Assembly (NCBI RefSeq): GCF_002160765.1
Contig: NZ_NFLF01000004.1
Coordinates: forward strand, 1 to 64,000
DNA from: Lachnoclostridium sp. An138
GTDB lineage: Bacteria; Bacillota; Clostridia; Lachnospirales; Lachnospiraceae
DNA: 64,000 bases
Direction of reading: 5' to 3'
Positions 15,948 through 24,702 of the stretch are shown here, piece by piece. Within the stretch, counting starts at the first letter, position 1. Each line of letters begins with the position of its first letter. Under the pieces are notes generated by a model. The model searched no databases and had not been told where the DNA came from. It saw only the letters and a list, made by a program, of their open reading frames with translations. Both the position numbers and the translations under genes were made by a program.

Positions 15948-16082
15948 ATGAATAATTTACAGAAAATCATGCTGCTGAAAGACAGACTGAACCGTCTTGA
16001 GAGGAATGACAAAGATAATTTCAGCATATGCCGTAGAATCAGACGGGAGATCGAACAGCTGAGAAGACAGGAGCAGGCCTGA
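15948..16082 (+). CDS. 44-residue charged peptide before a papain-like protein
   Basis: The 44 residues are lysine-, arginine- and glutamate-rich and appear helical (LQKIMLLKDRLNRLERN, then RRIRREIEQLRRQEQA), like a short coiled coil. AAAGGATG lies just upstream of the ATG, and its stop overlaps the next start (TGATG), so the two are translationally coupled. It follows the terminator of leader A by 33 bases. The function is unknown. Its basic helical character would suit RNA or protein binding, but that is a guess. Confidence 0.6.
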   Translation: MNNLQKIMLLKDRLNRLERNDKDNFSICRRIRREIEQLRRQEQA

Positions 16083-16483
16083 TGATGGGAGCAGCGGATG
16101 CAGAAGCCCGTTACAGAGCAGTGCTCTGGCGGCTGGAAGCCTATTTTGCGTCAAGAACAGACGTAAAAAATTGGGAAAAACTGTTCCTGAACGGAGGATG
16201 TTTCTGGTTTGCCCAGTTTCTGCACTGGAGAATCCGGAATTCCTGTCTTATGATCAACCGGGCAGAGGAGCATTGTGCCCTTGCCTTTGGAGAAGGTTTA
16301 TATGATATTACGGGGCAGGTATCGAAGTATAACTTCCATCCGGCAAGCGAGAGGGAAATCAGCTTTATGAAAAAGAATTATATTCCGCGGTTCGACGTGA
16401 AGAAGCTGGAGCAGTATCTGGAAAGCAGCAGCCTTGCGGATACAGGTTTTTATTGTTACGGTGATTTACAGAAAATTTCATAA
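16082..16483 (+). CDS. Small papain-like-fold protein of unknown function
   Basis: The 133 residues contain a possible cysteine-peptidase-like triad order: Cys in LNGGCFWFAQFLHW, His in EEHCALAF, and Asp in GLYDITGQV. This arrangement (Cys at a helix start, His in a strand, then Asp) is seen in papain/NlpC/transglutaminase-like folds. I know of no assigned function, and the fold is inferred from these three motifs only. Translation starts at one of two adjacent ATGs overlapping the stop of the 44-residue peptide. It sits behind leader RNA A, next to efflux genes. Confidence 0.6.
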   Translation: MMGAADAEARYRAVLWRLEAYFASRTDVKNWEKLFLNGGCFWFAQFLHWRIRNSCLMINRAEEHCALAFGEGLYDITGQVSKYNFHPASEREISFMKKNYIPRFDVKKLEQYLESSSLADTGFYCYGDLQKIS

Positions 16484-16489
16484 AAAGTG

Positions 16490-16517
16490 TTGACATCAAA
16501 AATGTAAGTATTATAAT
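16490..16517 (+). promoter_or_regulatory. Promoter of the guanidine-IV-like leader
   Basis: TTGACA, 16 bases and TATAAT, directly before the riboswitch-like leader. Confidence 0.7.
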
Positions 16518-16609
16518 AGGTGGTGCTTGCTCGGAGGCAAATCATTCAAAAGAAATGATAAGCCGGATAAGGCACAGGCTGAAACGCCTGCACCTTATCC
16601 GGCTTTTTT
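16518..16609 (+). promoter_or_regulatory. Probable guanidine-IV (mepA) riboswitch with terminator
   Basis: The leader begins AGGTGGTGCTTGCTCGGAGG, has an ATCATT/AATGAT hairpin, and ends in a terminator where AGCCGGATAAGG pairs with CCTTATCCGGCT before TTTTTT. It stands upstream of a MATE transporter gene. The guanidine-IV class was described upstream of mepA-type MATE genes in Clostridia and has this arrangement: a small aptamer overlapping a terminator. The class assignment rests on my memory of the consensus and on the context. Confidence 0.6.
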
Positions 16610-16624
16610 GTATTTACCTGCGAC

Positions 16625-17260
16625 ATGGGTGCCTTTGGCGCGGGACTTGCGACGGCGATTGGGTCCGCCCTCACCTTCTTTGTGATGCTGTCCCACTTCT
16701 TTTCCAAAAAGAATACGCTCCGTCTGACCAGACCCGAGAGGCTGCTTTACAAGCTACGCGAAATTACAGTGACCGGATTCTCCACATTCTTTATTGATGT
16801 GGCGATGGGAATTCTTACGATTCTGTTTAACAGACAGATTGTAAAATATCTGGGAACGAACGCGCTGGCTGTATACGGAATCATTGTCAATATCAGCTCT
16901 TTTGTCCAGTGCTGTGCCTACAGCGTGGGGCAGGCGGCCCAGCCGATTATTTCAACCAACTTTGGTGCAGGAAATGGCGGAAGAGTCCGGGAGACTTTAA
17001 AATATGCCCTGGGAACGGCGGCGTTTTTCAGTATCTTCTGGACGGCTTTAAGCCTTGCGGTGACGAATGTGTATGTAAGAATTTTTATGTCGCCCACAGC
17101 AGAGATTCTGAGGATTGCGCCCGGGATTAATCTGCTTCCGGCTGTGGCAGGTCCGGATTCCATCTGGTTTGCGATGGTGTTTACGGAGGCGGTTATAGCA
17201 GTATATGTGATCTGGAAGATGGCCGGCTATACAAAAAAGCTGGCGCAGACGGGGAGGTAA
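16625..17260 (+). pseudogene. MATE efflux transporter, decayed
   Basis: The 211 codons correspond to the second half of a MATE (MepA-type) multidrug exporter, normally about 440-460 residues. The N-terminal half is missing: the frame opens directly after the riboswitch terminator, with DMGAFGAGLATAIGSAL, which lies mid-protein. A second, in-frame deletion of roughly one helix pair joins LRIAPGI to NLLPAVAG near residue 175. No ribosome site precedes the first ATG. The protein cannot form the 12-helix channel. The region kept its promoter and riboswitch and is followed after 4 bases by an intact kinase-like gene. Confidence 0.75.
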
Positions 17261-17264
17261 GAGT

Positions 17265-17870
17265 ATGAACAGGATTATAACGGTGAGCCGTGAATTTGGA
17301 AGCGGTGGGAGAGAATTTGGCCGCAGACTGTCAGAAGAACTGGGAATTGCATATTATGATCACGAAATCATAAGCCAGATTGCAAAGAGAACAGCTCTTT
17401 CGGAAGAATATGTACAGAATATTGTGGAACACCACCGGTTCCGTTCCTTCCCGATTACCATAGGGAGAAGCTTCTACCCGCTGCTGGACCCGGTCTTTGA
17501 GCAGTGCATAGCCGTCTATCAGGAGCAGACGCGCATTATTAAAGAGATGGCGGAGCAGTCGGACTGTGTGATTGTGGGTCGGTGCGCGGACTATATTCTG
17601 AGAGAAGAACAGCCGTATCGTATTTTCATCTATGCGGATATGGAGAGCAGAATACGCCGCTGCCGGGAGAAGTCTTCCGGAGAGGAAGGACTGACAGATA
17701 AGGAACTGAGACAGAACATAGCCCTGATTGATAAAAAGAGGGCAAAGTATTATCAGGATTACACAGGGAGACGCTGGGGAGACAGATTGAACTATGATCT
17801 GTGCGTGAATACGACCCAGACAGTGATCAAGGAAATGGTTCCTGTGCTTGCAAAGCTTTTTATGCAGTAA
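17265..17870 (+). CDS. Cytidylate kinase-like family protein
   Basis: This 201-residue P-loop protein begins ITVSREFGSGGREFGRRLSEELG, with the GSGG nucleotide loop of the cytidylate-kinase-like family. A later conserved segment is CVIVGRCADYIL and a lid-like region is RIRRCREK. It is distinct from canonical Cmk, and members are common in Clostridia, often next to MATE genes. The substrate is unproven. GGGGAGG lies 7 bases before the ATG. It is probably translated from the riboswitch-controlled mRNA. A paralogue lies at 45698-46336. Confidence 0.8.
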   Translation: MNRIITVSREFGSGGREFGRRLSEELGIAYYDHEIISQIAKRTALSEEYVQNIVEHHRFRSFPITIGRSFYPLLDPVFEQCIAVYQEQTRIIKEMAEQSDCVIVGRCADYILREEQPYRIFIYADMESRIRRCREKSSGEEGLTDKELRQNIALIDKKRAKYYQDYTGRRWGDRLNYDLCVNTTQTVIKEMVPVLAKLFMQ

Positions 17871-17889
17871 AATTCATGCTAATCATACA

Positions 17890-17978
17890 ATCATCTGAGG
17901 ACCTGCAGCCGCAGCTGCAGGATCGGAGAAGATGTCGGGTGCGCCCGGTTATTGTCAGGATAACCGGGCGCATTTTTT
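17890..17978 (+). ncRNA. Leader RNA C with intrinsic terminator
   Basis: The element starts ATCATCTGAGGAC, has one hairpin (CCTGCAGC-CGCA-GCTGCAGG), and ends with the same 53 nt (17926-17978) as leader A, including the terminator. CATCT at the start pairs with AGATG in the shared block. It lies 107 bases upstream of a heterodimeric ABC exporter. It is probably a minimal version of leader A, which has extra hairpins inserted. I see a TACAAT just upstream but no good -35, so it may be transcribed from the MATE/kinase unit. Confidence 0.6.
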
Positions 17979-18084
17979 GTGCGATACACCCGGCAGGCAT
18001 TTGCTGATGGTTTTTATGGCTGGCAATCTGTCCATACAGGGCAGTTGACCATAAAGAACAAGTTACAGAAAGGATGGAAGAGTT

Positions 18085-19809
18085 GTGAAACTGATTTTAA
18101 AATTTTTGAAGCCGCACTGGAAACTGTGCGCGGCCACGGTTTTGTTTTTAGTTATCGATGTGGCAGGAGCTCTGTATATCCCGACCCTGGCGGCGGAAAT
18201 TCTGAACGAAGGGACATCGGGAAGCGATTTTAGCATTCTTTTGGGAACAGGAATCCAGATGGGAATTGCATCCCTGATATCAGGCGTATGCGCCATCACA
18301 GGCGGCTATACCTGCGCTGTCCTGTCGGCAAGACTGGGCAGAGACATGCGGGAGGTTGTCTATAAGAAATCGCTGAAGCTCTCGATCTATGATTTCAGAC
18401 AGTTTGGTACGGCGTCTATTACGACCCGTACGGTATCGGATGTGACTACGATTCAGTTTGCGGTAACGAGCTGTATTCAGATGATTCTGCCGGTGCCGGT
18501 GATTTTCGTGCTGGCGCTGGCGCTTGCTTTCCGGCTGGATGTGGAAATGGGCTTCCTTCTGCTGGGAGTGGTTCTTGTTGTGCTGCTGCTTGCCTTCGGC
18601 ATTATGAAGAGCGCCGCTCCGCTGTTTCGAAAGCTGCAGAAACTGCTGGACCGTATGAGTACGGTACTGCTGGAAAATATCACGGGTGTCCGGGTAGTGC
18701 GCGCCTTTAATAATGAAAAGCGGGAGGAAGCGCGTATGGCGGAGGCATACTCTGACTATGCGGACACCTCTATCCGGGCAAACCGCCGCTTCGCGAATCT
18801 GGACGGTTTGTCATTCTTCTGCATTAATTTTTTCGTCGTAGTGGTATACTGGCTCAGCGGCGGCCGTATCAGCGCAGGCCATCTTCAGATCGGCGATATT
18901 ACCGCAGTGATCGAATACGCGATGATGGTGCTGTTCTTTCTGATGATGGCGCAGATGGTGATTCTGACCCTGCCGCGAGCCCTGGAGTGCTGCGAGCGAA
19001 TTCGTGAGGTACTGGACTGTCAGCCGGAGATCCGGGACCTGGTATCCGAGGACCCGAAGGAGGACCCGGATAATAAGGAAGTGCTTTCCTTCCGCGATGT
19101 GTCCTTCCGGTTCGCGGACGCAGAGGAAAATACGCTGCACCGGCTGAATTTTACCTGCCGCCGGGGCGAGACGACGGCTATTATCGGAGGAACCGGAAGC
19201 GGAAAGTCTACGATCGCGCTTCTGATGCTCCGGTTCCATGATGTGACGGCGGGAAAGATCTGCTTAAACGGCACAGATATCCGCCGGATGACCCAGAAAA
19301 ATCTCCGGGATCATATCGGATATGTCCAGCAGAAGGCGTGGCTGTTCTCCGGAACGATTGCGGATAATTTAAGATACAGCAGACCAGACGCCACAGATGA
19401 AGAACTGATGCACGCGGCAGATGTAGCCCAGGCGGGAGACTTTATCCGTTCACTGCCGGACGGCCTGAATTCTTATGTGGCCCAAGGCGGAACCAACTTC
19501 TCCGGCGGCCAGAAGCAGCGTCTCTCCATTGCAAGAGCGCTGGTGAAAAAGCCGGAGCTGTATATCTTCGACGACAGCTTTTCCGCTCTTGACTTCAAGA
19601 CGGACGCGGCTCTCCGCAAGGCCCTTGCTTCTGAGACGGAGGATGCGGCTGTGGTGATCATTGCCCAGAGAGTCAGCTCCATCCGCCATGCGGATCAGAT
19701 CATCGTGATCCATGAGGGCGAAATGGCGGGCATAGGAACTCATGACGAGCTGATGGAAAACTGCCCGGTATACCGGGAAATCTCAGATTCACAGACGAAG
19801 GAGGCGTAG
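18085..19809 (+). CDS. ABC exporter half-transporter, degenerate-site subunit (pair 1)
   Basis: The 574 residues comprise a six-helix membrane domain (1-310) and an ATPase domain (about 340-574), with Walker A GGTGSGKSTIA, signature FSGGQKQRLSIARAL and Walker B YIFDDSFSALD. The usual catalytic glutamate after Walker B is aspartate, as in the non-catalytic site of heterodimeric exporters such as TM287/288, BmrCD or LmrCD. Its canonical partner starts 3 bases after its stop. The start is GTG with AAAGGATGG upstream. It probably exports drugs or lipids. Leader RNA C lies just upstream and may control it. Confidence 0.88.
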   Translation: MKLILKFLKPHWKLCAATVLFLVIDVAGALYIPTLAAEILNEGTSGSDFSILLGTGIQMGIASLISGVCAITGGYTCAVLSARLGRDMREVVYKKSLKLSIYDFRQFGTASITTRTVSDVTTIQFAVTSCIQMILPVPVIFVLALALAFRLDVEMGFLLLGVVLVVLLLAFGIMKSAAPLFRKLQKLLDRMSTVLLENITGVRVVRAFNNEKREEARMAEAYSDYADTSIRANRRFANLDGLSFFCINFFVVVVYWLSGGRISAGHLQIGDITAVIEYAMMVLFFLMMAQMVILTLPRALECCERIREVLDCQPEIRDLVSEDPKEDPDNKEVLSFRDVSFRFADAEENTLHRLNFTCRRGETTAIIGGTGSGKSTIALLMLRFHDVTAGKICLNGTDIRRMTQKNLRDHIGYVQQKAWLFSGTIADNLRYSRPDATDEELMHAADVAQAGDFIRSLPDGLNSYVAQGGTNFSGGQKQRLSIARALVKKPELYIFDDSFSALDFKTDAALRKALASETEDAAVVIIAQRVSSIRHADQIIVIHEGEMAGIGTHDELMENCPVYREISDSQTKEA

Positions 19810-19812
19810 GAC

Positions 19813-21606
19813 ATGGTTCAGAATCATAATACAAATAAGGCGCAGAATGTATGGAAGACGGCTGCGCGTCTGGCAAAGAGGCTCCACGGACAGAGAATCC
19901 GCCTGACTGTGGTGGCGGTTTCGATTGTGATTTATGTGGGCCTTAGTATCTGGAATCCCCTTTACAGCGCCAGAGTAATTGATCTGCTCTGGACGAACAT
20001 CCAGAGCGCCTGGAAGAATGGAACTCCCTTTGTAATCACCTGGAACCATATGGGAAGAGAGCTGGTACAGCTGATGATCCAGTATTTCTTCACCTGGATT
20101 TTCTATTATCTTCAGTCGTACCTGATGGCAAACGTGGCGGAGACTCTGACCTGCTCTCTGCGTACCGAGATTTCCTGCAAGCTGAACCGGCTTCCCTTAC
20201 GGTTCTTCGACCGGAACAAGGCGGGAGAGATCTTAAACCGTGTGACCAGCGACCTGGATAAGGTGGCGGAGGTGCTGCAGACCGGTCTTCTGAAACTGAT
20301 TGTGGCGATTGGCACCATTATCGGCTCTCTGATCGTTATGTTTTTGTACAGCGTGCCGCTGACGGTGATCTTCCTGCTCTTTATGCTGGCGGCCATACTG
20401 GTGACAAACATGGTCGCGAAGAAAAGCCTGGAGAGCGCGGCGGCAAGACAGGAGACCATCGGAGTCCTGACAGGTATTGCAGAGGAATATTATAAGGGAC
20501 GAAACGTAATCAAGGCCTATAACCATGAAAAACAGAGTATTGAGCAGGTGCGGGCGGCTGCGGAGGATAACCGGATCGCCAGCCAGAAGGCAGACTTCCT
20601 GACGAACTGCGTGAACCCTCTGATCCGTCTGCTGACCCGTATCGCCCATGTGGTGATCGCGGTGATCGCCGGAAAGGCTATGATCGAGGGAAGAATGACC
20701 GTCGGCGTCGTGCAGGCGTTTTTCCAGTATGTGAACCAGACTGCCGAGCCGATGACCGAGGCTTCTTATATGATCAACTCTCTGCAGTCGGCCATCGCCT
20801 CCGCGGAGCGTACCTTTGAGCTCCTTGATGAGGAAGAGGAAGTCCCGGACAAAGCAAATGTAGCGGCGGCAGAGCGCGCCAAAGGGCATATTGCATTCGA
20901 GCATGTAAGCTTTGGCTACGATCCGGGCGAGCTGCTGATGAAGGATATCAGCTTTGAGGCGAAGCCCGGACAGAAGATTGCGGTAGTGGGGAGTACAGGC
21001 GCGGGCAAGACGACGCTTATCAACCTGCTGATGCGCTTCTATGAGATTCATGGAGGAGGAATCACCATAGACGGGGTGGCATCCACAGACATGAGCCGGA
21101 GCGGACTGAGACACAACTTCGGCATGGTGCTTCAGGATACCTGGCTGTTCGGCGGGACGATTGCGGAAAACATCGCTTATGGGAAGGCAGACGCGCCCCG
21201 CGAGGAGATCATTGCCGCAGCGAAGGCCGCGAAGGTGGATTATTTTATCCGCACCATGCCCAAGGGCTATGATACGGTGCTGGACAACGAGGCTTCCAAT
21301 CTGTCCGCAGGACAGAGACAGCTTCTGACAATTGCCAGAGTATTCCTCTGCAATCCGCCGATTCTGATCCTCGACGAGGCGACTTCAAGCGTGGACACCC
21401 GTACCGAGGTGGAGATCGGCAAGGCTATGAAGAAGCTGATGAGCGGACGCACCAGCTTTGTGATCGCCCACCGGCTTTCCACAATCCGCGACGCGGATAT
21501 TATCCTGTTTATGGAAAAGGGAACTATCATCGAGCAGGGCAGCCACAAAGAACTGCTGGAAAAGAACGGTGCTTACGCGAAGCTGTATTACAGTCAGTTT
21601 GAATAA
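19813..21606 (+). CDS. ABC exporter half-transporter, canonical subunit (pair 1)
   Basis: The 597 residues are the partner of the preceding gene, with membrane helices to about residue 330. The ATPase domain has Walker A GSTGAGKTTLI, signature LSAGQRQLLTIARVF and an intact Walker B with catalytic Glu (ILDEATSSVDTRTE). Combined with the Asp-containing partner, this gives one active and one degenerate ATP site. AGGAGGCGTAGGAC overlaps the end of the upstream gene and supplies the ribosome site. The pair should work as a multidrug-type exporter in the cytoplasmic membrane. Confidence 0.9.
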   Translation: MVQNHNTNKAQNVWKTAARLAKRLHGQRIRLTVVAVSIVIYVGLSIWNPLYSARVIDLLWTNIQSAWKNGTPFVITWNHMGRELVQLMIQYFFTWIFYYLQSYLMANVAETLTCSLRTEISCKLNRLPLRFFDRNKAGEILNRVTSDLDKVAEVLQTGLLKLIVAIGTIIGSLIVMFLYSVPLTVIFLLFMLAAILVTNMVAKKSLESAAARQETIGVLTGIAEEYYKGRNVIKAYNHEKQSIEQVRAAAEDNRIASQKADFLTNCVNPLIRLLTRIAHVVIAVIAGKAMIEGRMTVGVVQAFFQYVNQTAEPMTEASYMINSLQSAIASAERTFELLDEEEEVPDKANVAAAERAKGHIAFEHVSFGYDPGELLMKDISFEAKPGQKIAVVGSTGAGKTTLINLLMRFYEIHGGGITIDGVASTDMSRSGLRHNFGMVLQDTWLFGGTIAENIAYGKADAPREEIIAAAKAAKVDYFIRTMPKGYDTVLDNEASNLSAGQRQLLTIARVFLCNPPILILDEATSSVDTRTEVEIGKAMKKLMSGRTSFVIAHRLSTIRDADIILFMEKGTIIEQGSHKELLEKNGAYAKLYYSQFE

Positions 21607-21667
21607 TGCGGTTCTGCCCAGAGGAGCTGCCGCAGGTTTTATAAAATACGAAATACTGCTGTAACAG

Positions 21668-21697
21668 GGACTCTGCCCTATGCCGGGGCAGAGTCCT
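21668..21697. terminator. Terminator between ABC pair 1 and the LysR gene
   Basis: GGACTCTGCCC pairs with GGGCAGAGTCC. It overlaps the last codons of the convergent LysR gene. Confidence 0.6.
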
Positions 21698-22559
21698 TCA
21701 TATATTCGGACATCAGGGCAAGAAACCGTTTCAGCACAGGATGATCGTGATTTTTCTGATAATAGATTCCGAAAGAAATCTTCGGAAAGCCGGTTACGGG
21801 AATGTAGCAGAGGCCCGGCTCTCTGGCAGGAATGATATCCAGGTAGAGGGTATATCCCATCTGCGCCCTTACAAGGGCTAAGGTGCTTTCTATATTTTCT
21901 GCCAGATATCTGTGCTCGGAGGGAAGGTTTGAAAGGATACGGCTCTGAATGGTGAACAGGAAATCCGGAATCTGGCGGGGAGAGCAGGCGACGAAGCTTC
22001 CCGTAAGCTGCCGCCTGGACAGCGACTGACAGGCGGCAAGGGGATGCTCCGGGGAGCAGATACAGACTACGGGAGCCTGGCAGAGCTCTTTAAAAGAAAG
22101 CGGGGATTTCTTCTGTTCACCTCGGATGCCCAGAGCCGCGTGTACCTGATTATTTTCCACCAGCTGCAGAAGAGAGGGAAAAGGATTCACCCGGATGGAG
22201 GGCCGGAGCTGGGGAAATTCTCCCGCGAGCTTCCTGAGAACAGGAGGAAACAGTTTCAGCTCCGTGTAGTCGTGGCAGCCCAGCTCCAGGGGCAGCAGAT
22301 GTTCCGGTCTTCCCAGCCGCTCCCTTGCAGAGAGAGCGGTCTTCAGGATAAGCCGCGCGTCGGCAAGGAACAGGAAGCCCTCCGGCGTAAGCGACACATT
22401 CCTTCCTGTGCGGTCAAAAAGCTTTACATCCAGCTCCTCCTCCAGAGACTGAATCTGATGGCTGACCGCAGGCTGCGTGATTTTTAAGACCTGGGAAGCC
22501 TTGGAAAAGCTCAGGTGCTCCGCCGCGGTCACAAAACATTCTAACTGTATGGTATTCAT
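21678..22559 (-). CDS. LysR-family transcriptional regulator
   Basis: This 293-residue LysR protein has a DNA-binding domain (1-60, LSFSKASQVLKITQPAVSHQI as the helix-turn-helix, DVKLFDRTGRNVSLT as the wing) and an effector domain with HYTELKLFPP-like and LGIRGEQKKSPL segments. It is transcribed away from ABC pair 2, from a consensus promoter about 65 bases upstream of its ATG, with AGGAG before the start. A divergent LysR gene often controls its neighbour, so pair 2 is the likely target, by inference. Confidence 0.9.
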   Translation of the reverse strand: MNTIQLECFVTAAEHLSFSKASQVLKITQPAVSHQIQSLEEELDVKLFDRTGRNVSLTPEGFLFLADARLILKTALSARERLGRPEHLLPLELGCHDYTELKLFPPVLRKLAGEFPQLRPSIRVNPFPSLLQLVENNQVHAALGIRGEQKKSPLSFKELCQAPVVCICSPEHPLAACQSLSRRQLTGSFVACSPRQIPDFLFTIQSRILSNLPSEHRYLAENIESTLALVRAQMGYTLYLDIIPAREPGLCYIPVTGFPKISFGIYYQKNHDHPVLKRFLALMSEYMKDSAPA

Positions 22560-22624
22560 AAAAAGTCTCCTGTAATATCTGATTATAAAAAAGATTGATA
22601 GTATCTTATAAAATATATTGATGA

Positions 22625-22653
22625 ATTATAGCAGATCCGGATTCAGAAAGCAA
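22625..22653 (-). promoter_or_regulatory. Sigma-A promoter of the LysR gene
   Basis: TTGCTT, 17 bases and TATAAT on the minus strand. Confidence 0.65.
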
Positions 22654-22736
22654 GAAAAAAGAATGGGGGATGGAAGATAAGAAATTACAATATATAACTA
22701 TAAAATATTTTTATATGTTATAACATTTTTCGATTT

Positions 22737-22754
22737 TACATTTATAAAAATGTA
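22737..22754. promoter_or_regulatory. AT-rich palindrome upstream of ABC pair 2
   Basis: TACATTT and AAATGTA form an inverted repeat around ATAA in the 380-base gap before the ABC genes. It looks like an operator of MarR- or LysR-type symmetry. The rest of the gap holds a GC-rich hairpin (CCCGGCTGA region near 22793-22840) and no gene. Confidence 0.35.
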
Positions 22755-22938
22755 CGTTAGTATTTTATACGGTACGGATGCCCCCGGCTGACAGGAATAC
22801 ATACAGGCGCTTCTTTCAGCCGGGCGCAAGACTGCGCCGCAGCCGGACCATTTGGAGAATGAAGAATACTTCTGCCCAGCCTGAAAAGGCGAGGTACAGG
22901 AAGATGTAAAATGAAAACAGACAGGAGGTTTTTGAAAC

Positions 22939-24678
22939 GTGAGAAAAGTGTTGCAGCAGCTTAAGCAGTACAAACGAAATACCTTTTTATGTATCGGACT
23001 GACTGCCCTGGAAGTTATTATGGAGATTCTGATGCCCTTTGTTACGGCGATTATCATAGACCGTGGACTGGAAGTCAGCAATCTGCCGGTGGTCTACCGG
23101 TACGGAGCCCTGATGGTGCTCATGGCCTTTTTAAGCCTGATTTTCGGCGCAATGGCAGGTAGGAACGCCGCGGCCGCGTCCTCCGGATTGTCGGCCAATC
23201 TGCGTGAGGCCATCTACGCCAATATCCAGACCTTTTCCTTTTCCAATATTGACAAATTCAGCGTGCCGGGCCTGGTGACCCGAATGACCACAGATATCAC
23301 CAATGTGCAGAATGCGTTCATGATGGTGATCCGCGTGGCTGTCCGGGCTCCGCTGAATCTGATTTTCAGCTTTGCCATGTGCATGATTATCAGCCCGCGC
23401 CTGAGCGCCATGTTCCTGATTGCCGTGGTGTTTCTGGTCATCGTCATCGGTTCCATCATGGTGATTACACTGAAAATTTTCAATCAGGTCTTTAAGCGGT
23501 ACGATGATCTGAATGCCAGCGTCCAAGAAAACGTATCCGCCATCCGTGTGGTTAAGGCGTTTGTCCGGGAGAACTATGAGAATGTGAAGTTCTCAAAAGC
23601 TTCCAAAATGCTTTATGATCTTTCTGTGAAAGCGGAGGGGCTTCTGGCCTTCAACAACCCGGCCATGATGGTCGCTGTGTACTTCTGCATTATTTCCGTC
23701 TCCTGGTTCGGCGCTCAGTACATTGTGGGCGGTTCCATGACCACCGGCGATCTGACCAGTCTGTTCAGCTACATCATGTCTCTTCTGATGAGCCTGATGA
23801 TGCTTTCCATGGTGGTAGTTATGATCAGCATGTCGCTTGCCAGCATCCGCCGTATCAGCGAGGTGCTGAATGAGAAAGCGGACCTGGGCGATCCGGAGAA
23901 TCCGGTGATGGAGGTTCCCGACGGGCGTATTGATTTTAATCATGTAAACTTTTCCTATAAGCATGGCAGCGGTGAGAAATCCCTGTCTGATATCGACCTG
24001 CACATTGCCAGCGGCGAGACCATCGGCGTCATCGGCGGTACGGGGGCGGGAAAAAGCACCCTGGTAAATCTGATCTGTCGTCTCTATGATGTGGACGACG
24101 GCTCTGTCTGTGTGGGCGGCGTGGATGTGCGCAAATATGATACGGAAGTCTTAAGAAACCAGGTATCCGTGGTGCTTCAGAAGAATACCCTGTTTTCGGG
24201 AACGATTCTGGATAATCTGCGCTGGGGCAATCCGGACGCCACAGACGAGGAGTGCGTGGCAGCCTGCAGGGCGGCCTGCGCCGATGAATTCATCGACCGG
24301 CTGCCGGGCGGCTACCATACGATGATTCAAAGGGGAGGCTCCAATGTCTCCGGCGGACAGAAGCAGCGTCTGTGTATTGCACGGGCCCTTCTGAAAAAGC
24401 CCCGGGTACTGATTCTGGACGATTCCACCAGCGCTGTGGATACGGCTACGGACGCGAAGATCCGCGCCGCGTTCGCGGAGCAGATCCCCGGCACCACGAA
24501 GATCATCATTGCCCAGCGTATTTCCAGCGTACAGTCTGCGGACCGGATTCTGGTGCTGGACGACGGCCGTATCGACGCCTTTGATACCCATGAAAATCTG
24601 CTGGAGAACAACGCCATCTATCAGGAAATTTATCATTCCCAGATGGAAGGCGGCGGTGACTTCGACCAGCCCGCGTAA
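22939..24678 (+). CDS. ABC exporter half-transporter, degenerate-site subunit (pair 2)
   Basis: The 579 residues hold six membrane helices and an ATPase domain with Walker A GGTGAGKSTLVNL, signature VSGGQKQRLCIARAL and Walker B VLILDDSTSAVD. Aspartate again replaces the catalytic glutamate, as in pair 1. The start is GTG with AGGAGG 12 bases upstream. It is followed after 24 bases by its canonical partner. The two pairs are related but clearly different in sequence, so they are old paralogues, not a recent duplication. The likely role is a heterodimeric multidrug-type exporter. Confidence 0.88.
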   Translation: MRKVLQQLKQYKRNTFLCIGLTALEVIMEILMPFVTAIIIDRGLEVSNLPVVYRYGALMVLMAFLSLIFGAMAGRNAAAASSGLSANLREAIYANIQTFSFSNIDKFSVPGLVTRMTTDITNVQNAFMMVIRVAVRAPLNLIFSFAMCMIISPRLSAMFLIAVVFLVIVIGSIMVITLKIFNQVFKRYDDLNASVQENVSAIRVVKAFVRENYENVKFSKASKMLYDLSVKAEGLLAFNNPAMMVAVYFCIISVSWFGAQYIVGGSMTTGDLTSLFSYIMSLLMSLMMLSMVVVMISMSLASIRRISEVLNEKADLGDPENPVMEVPDGRIDFNHVNFSYKHGSGEKSLSDIDLHIASGETIGVIGGTGAGKSTLVNLICRLYDVDDGSVCVGGVDVRKYDTEVLRNQVSVVLQKNTLFSGTILDNLRWGNPDATDEECVAACRAACADEFIDRLPGGYHTMIQRGGSNVSGGQKQRLCIARALLKKPRVLILDDSTSAVDTATDAKIRAAFAEQIPGTTKIIIAQRISSVQSADRILVLDDGRIDAFDTHENLLENNAIYQEIYHSQMEGGGDFDQPA

Positions 24679-24702
24679 ATCAGGAAGGAGGAAAACAGAT
24701 CT

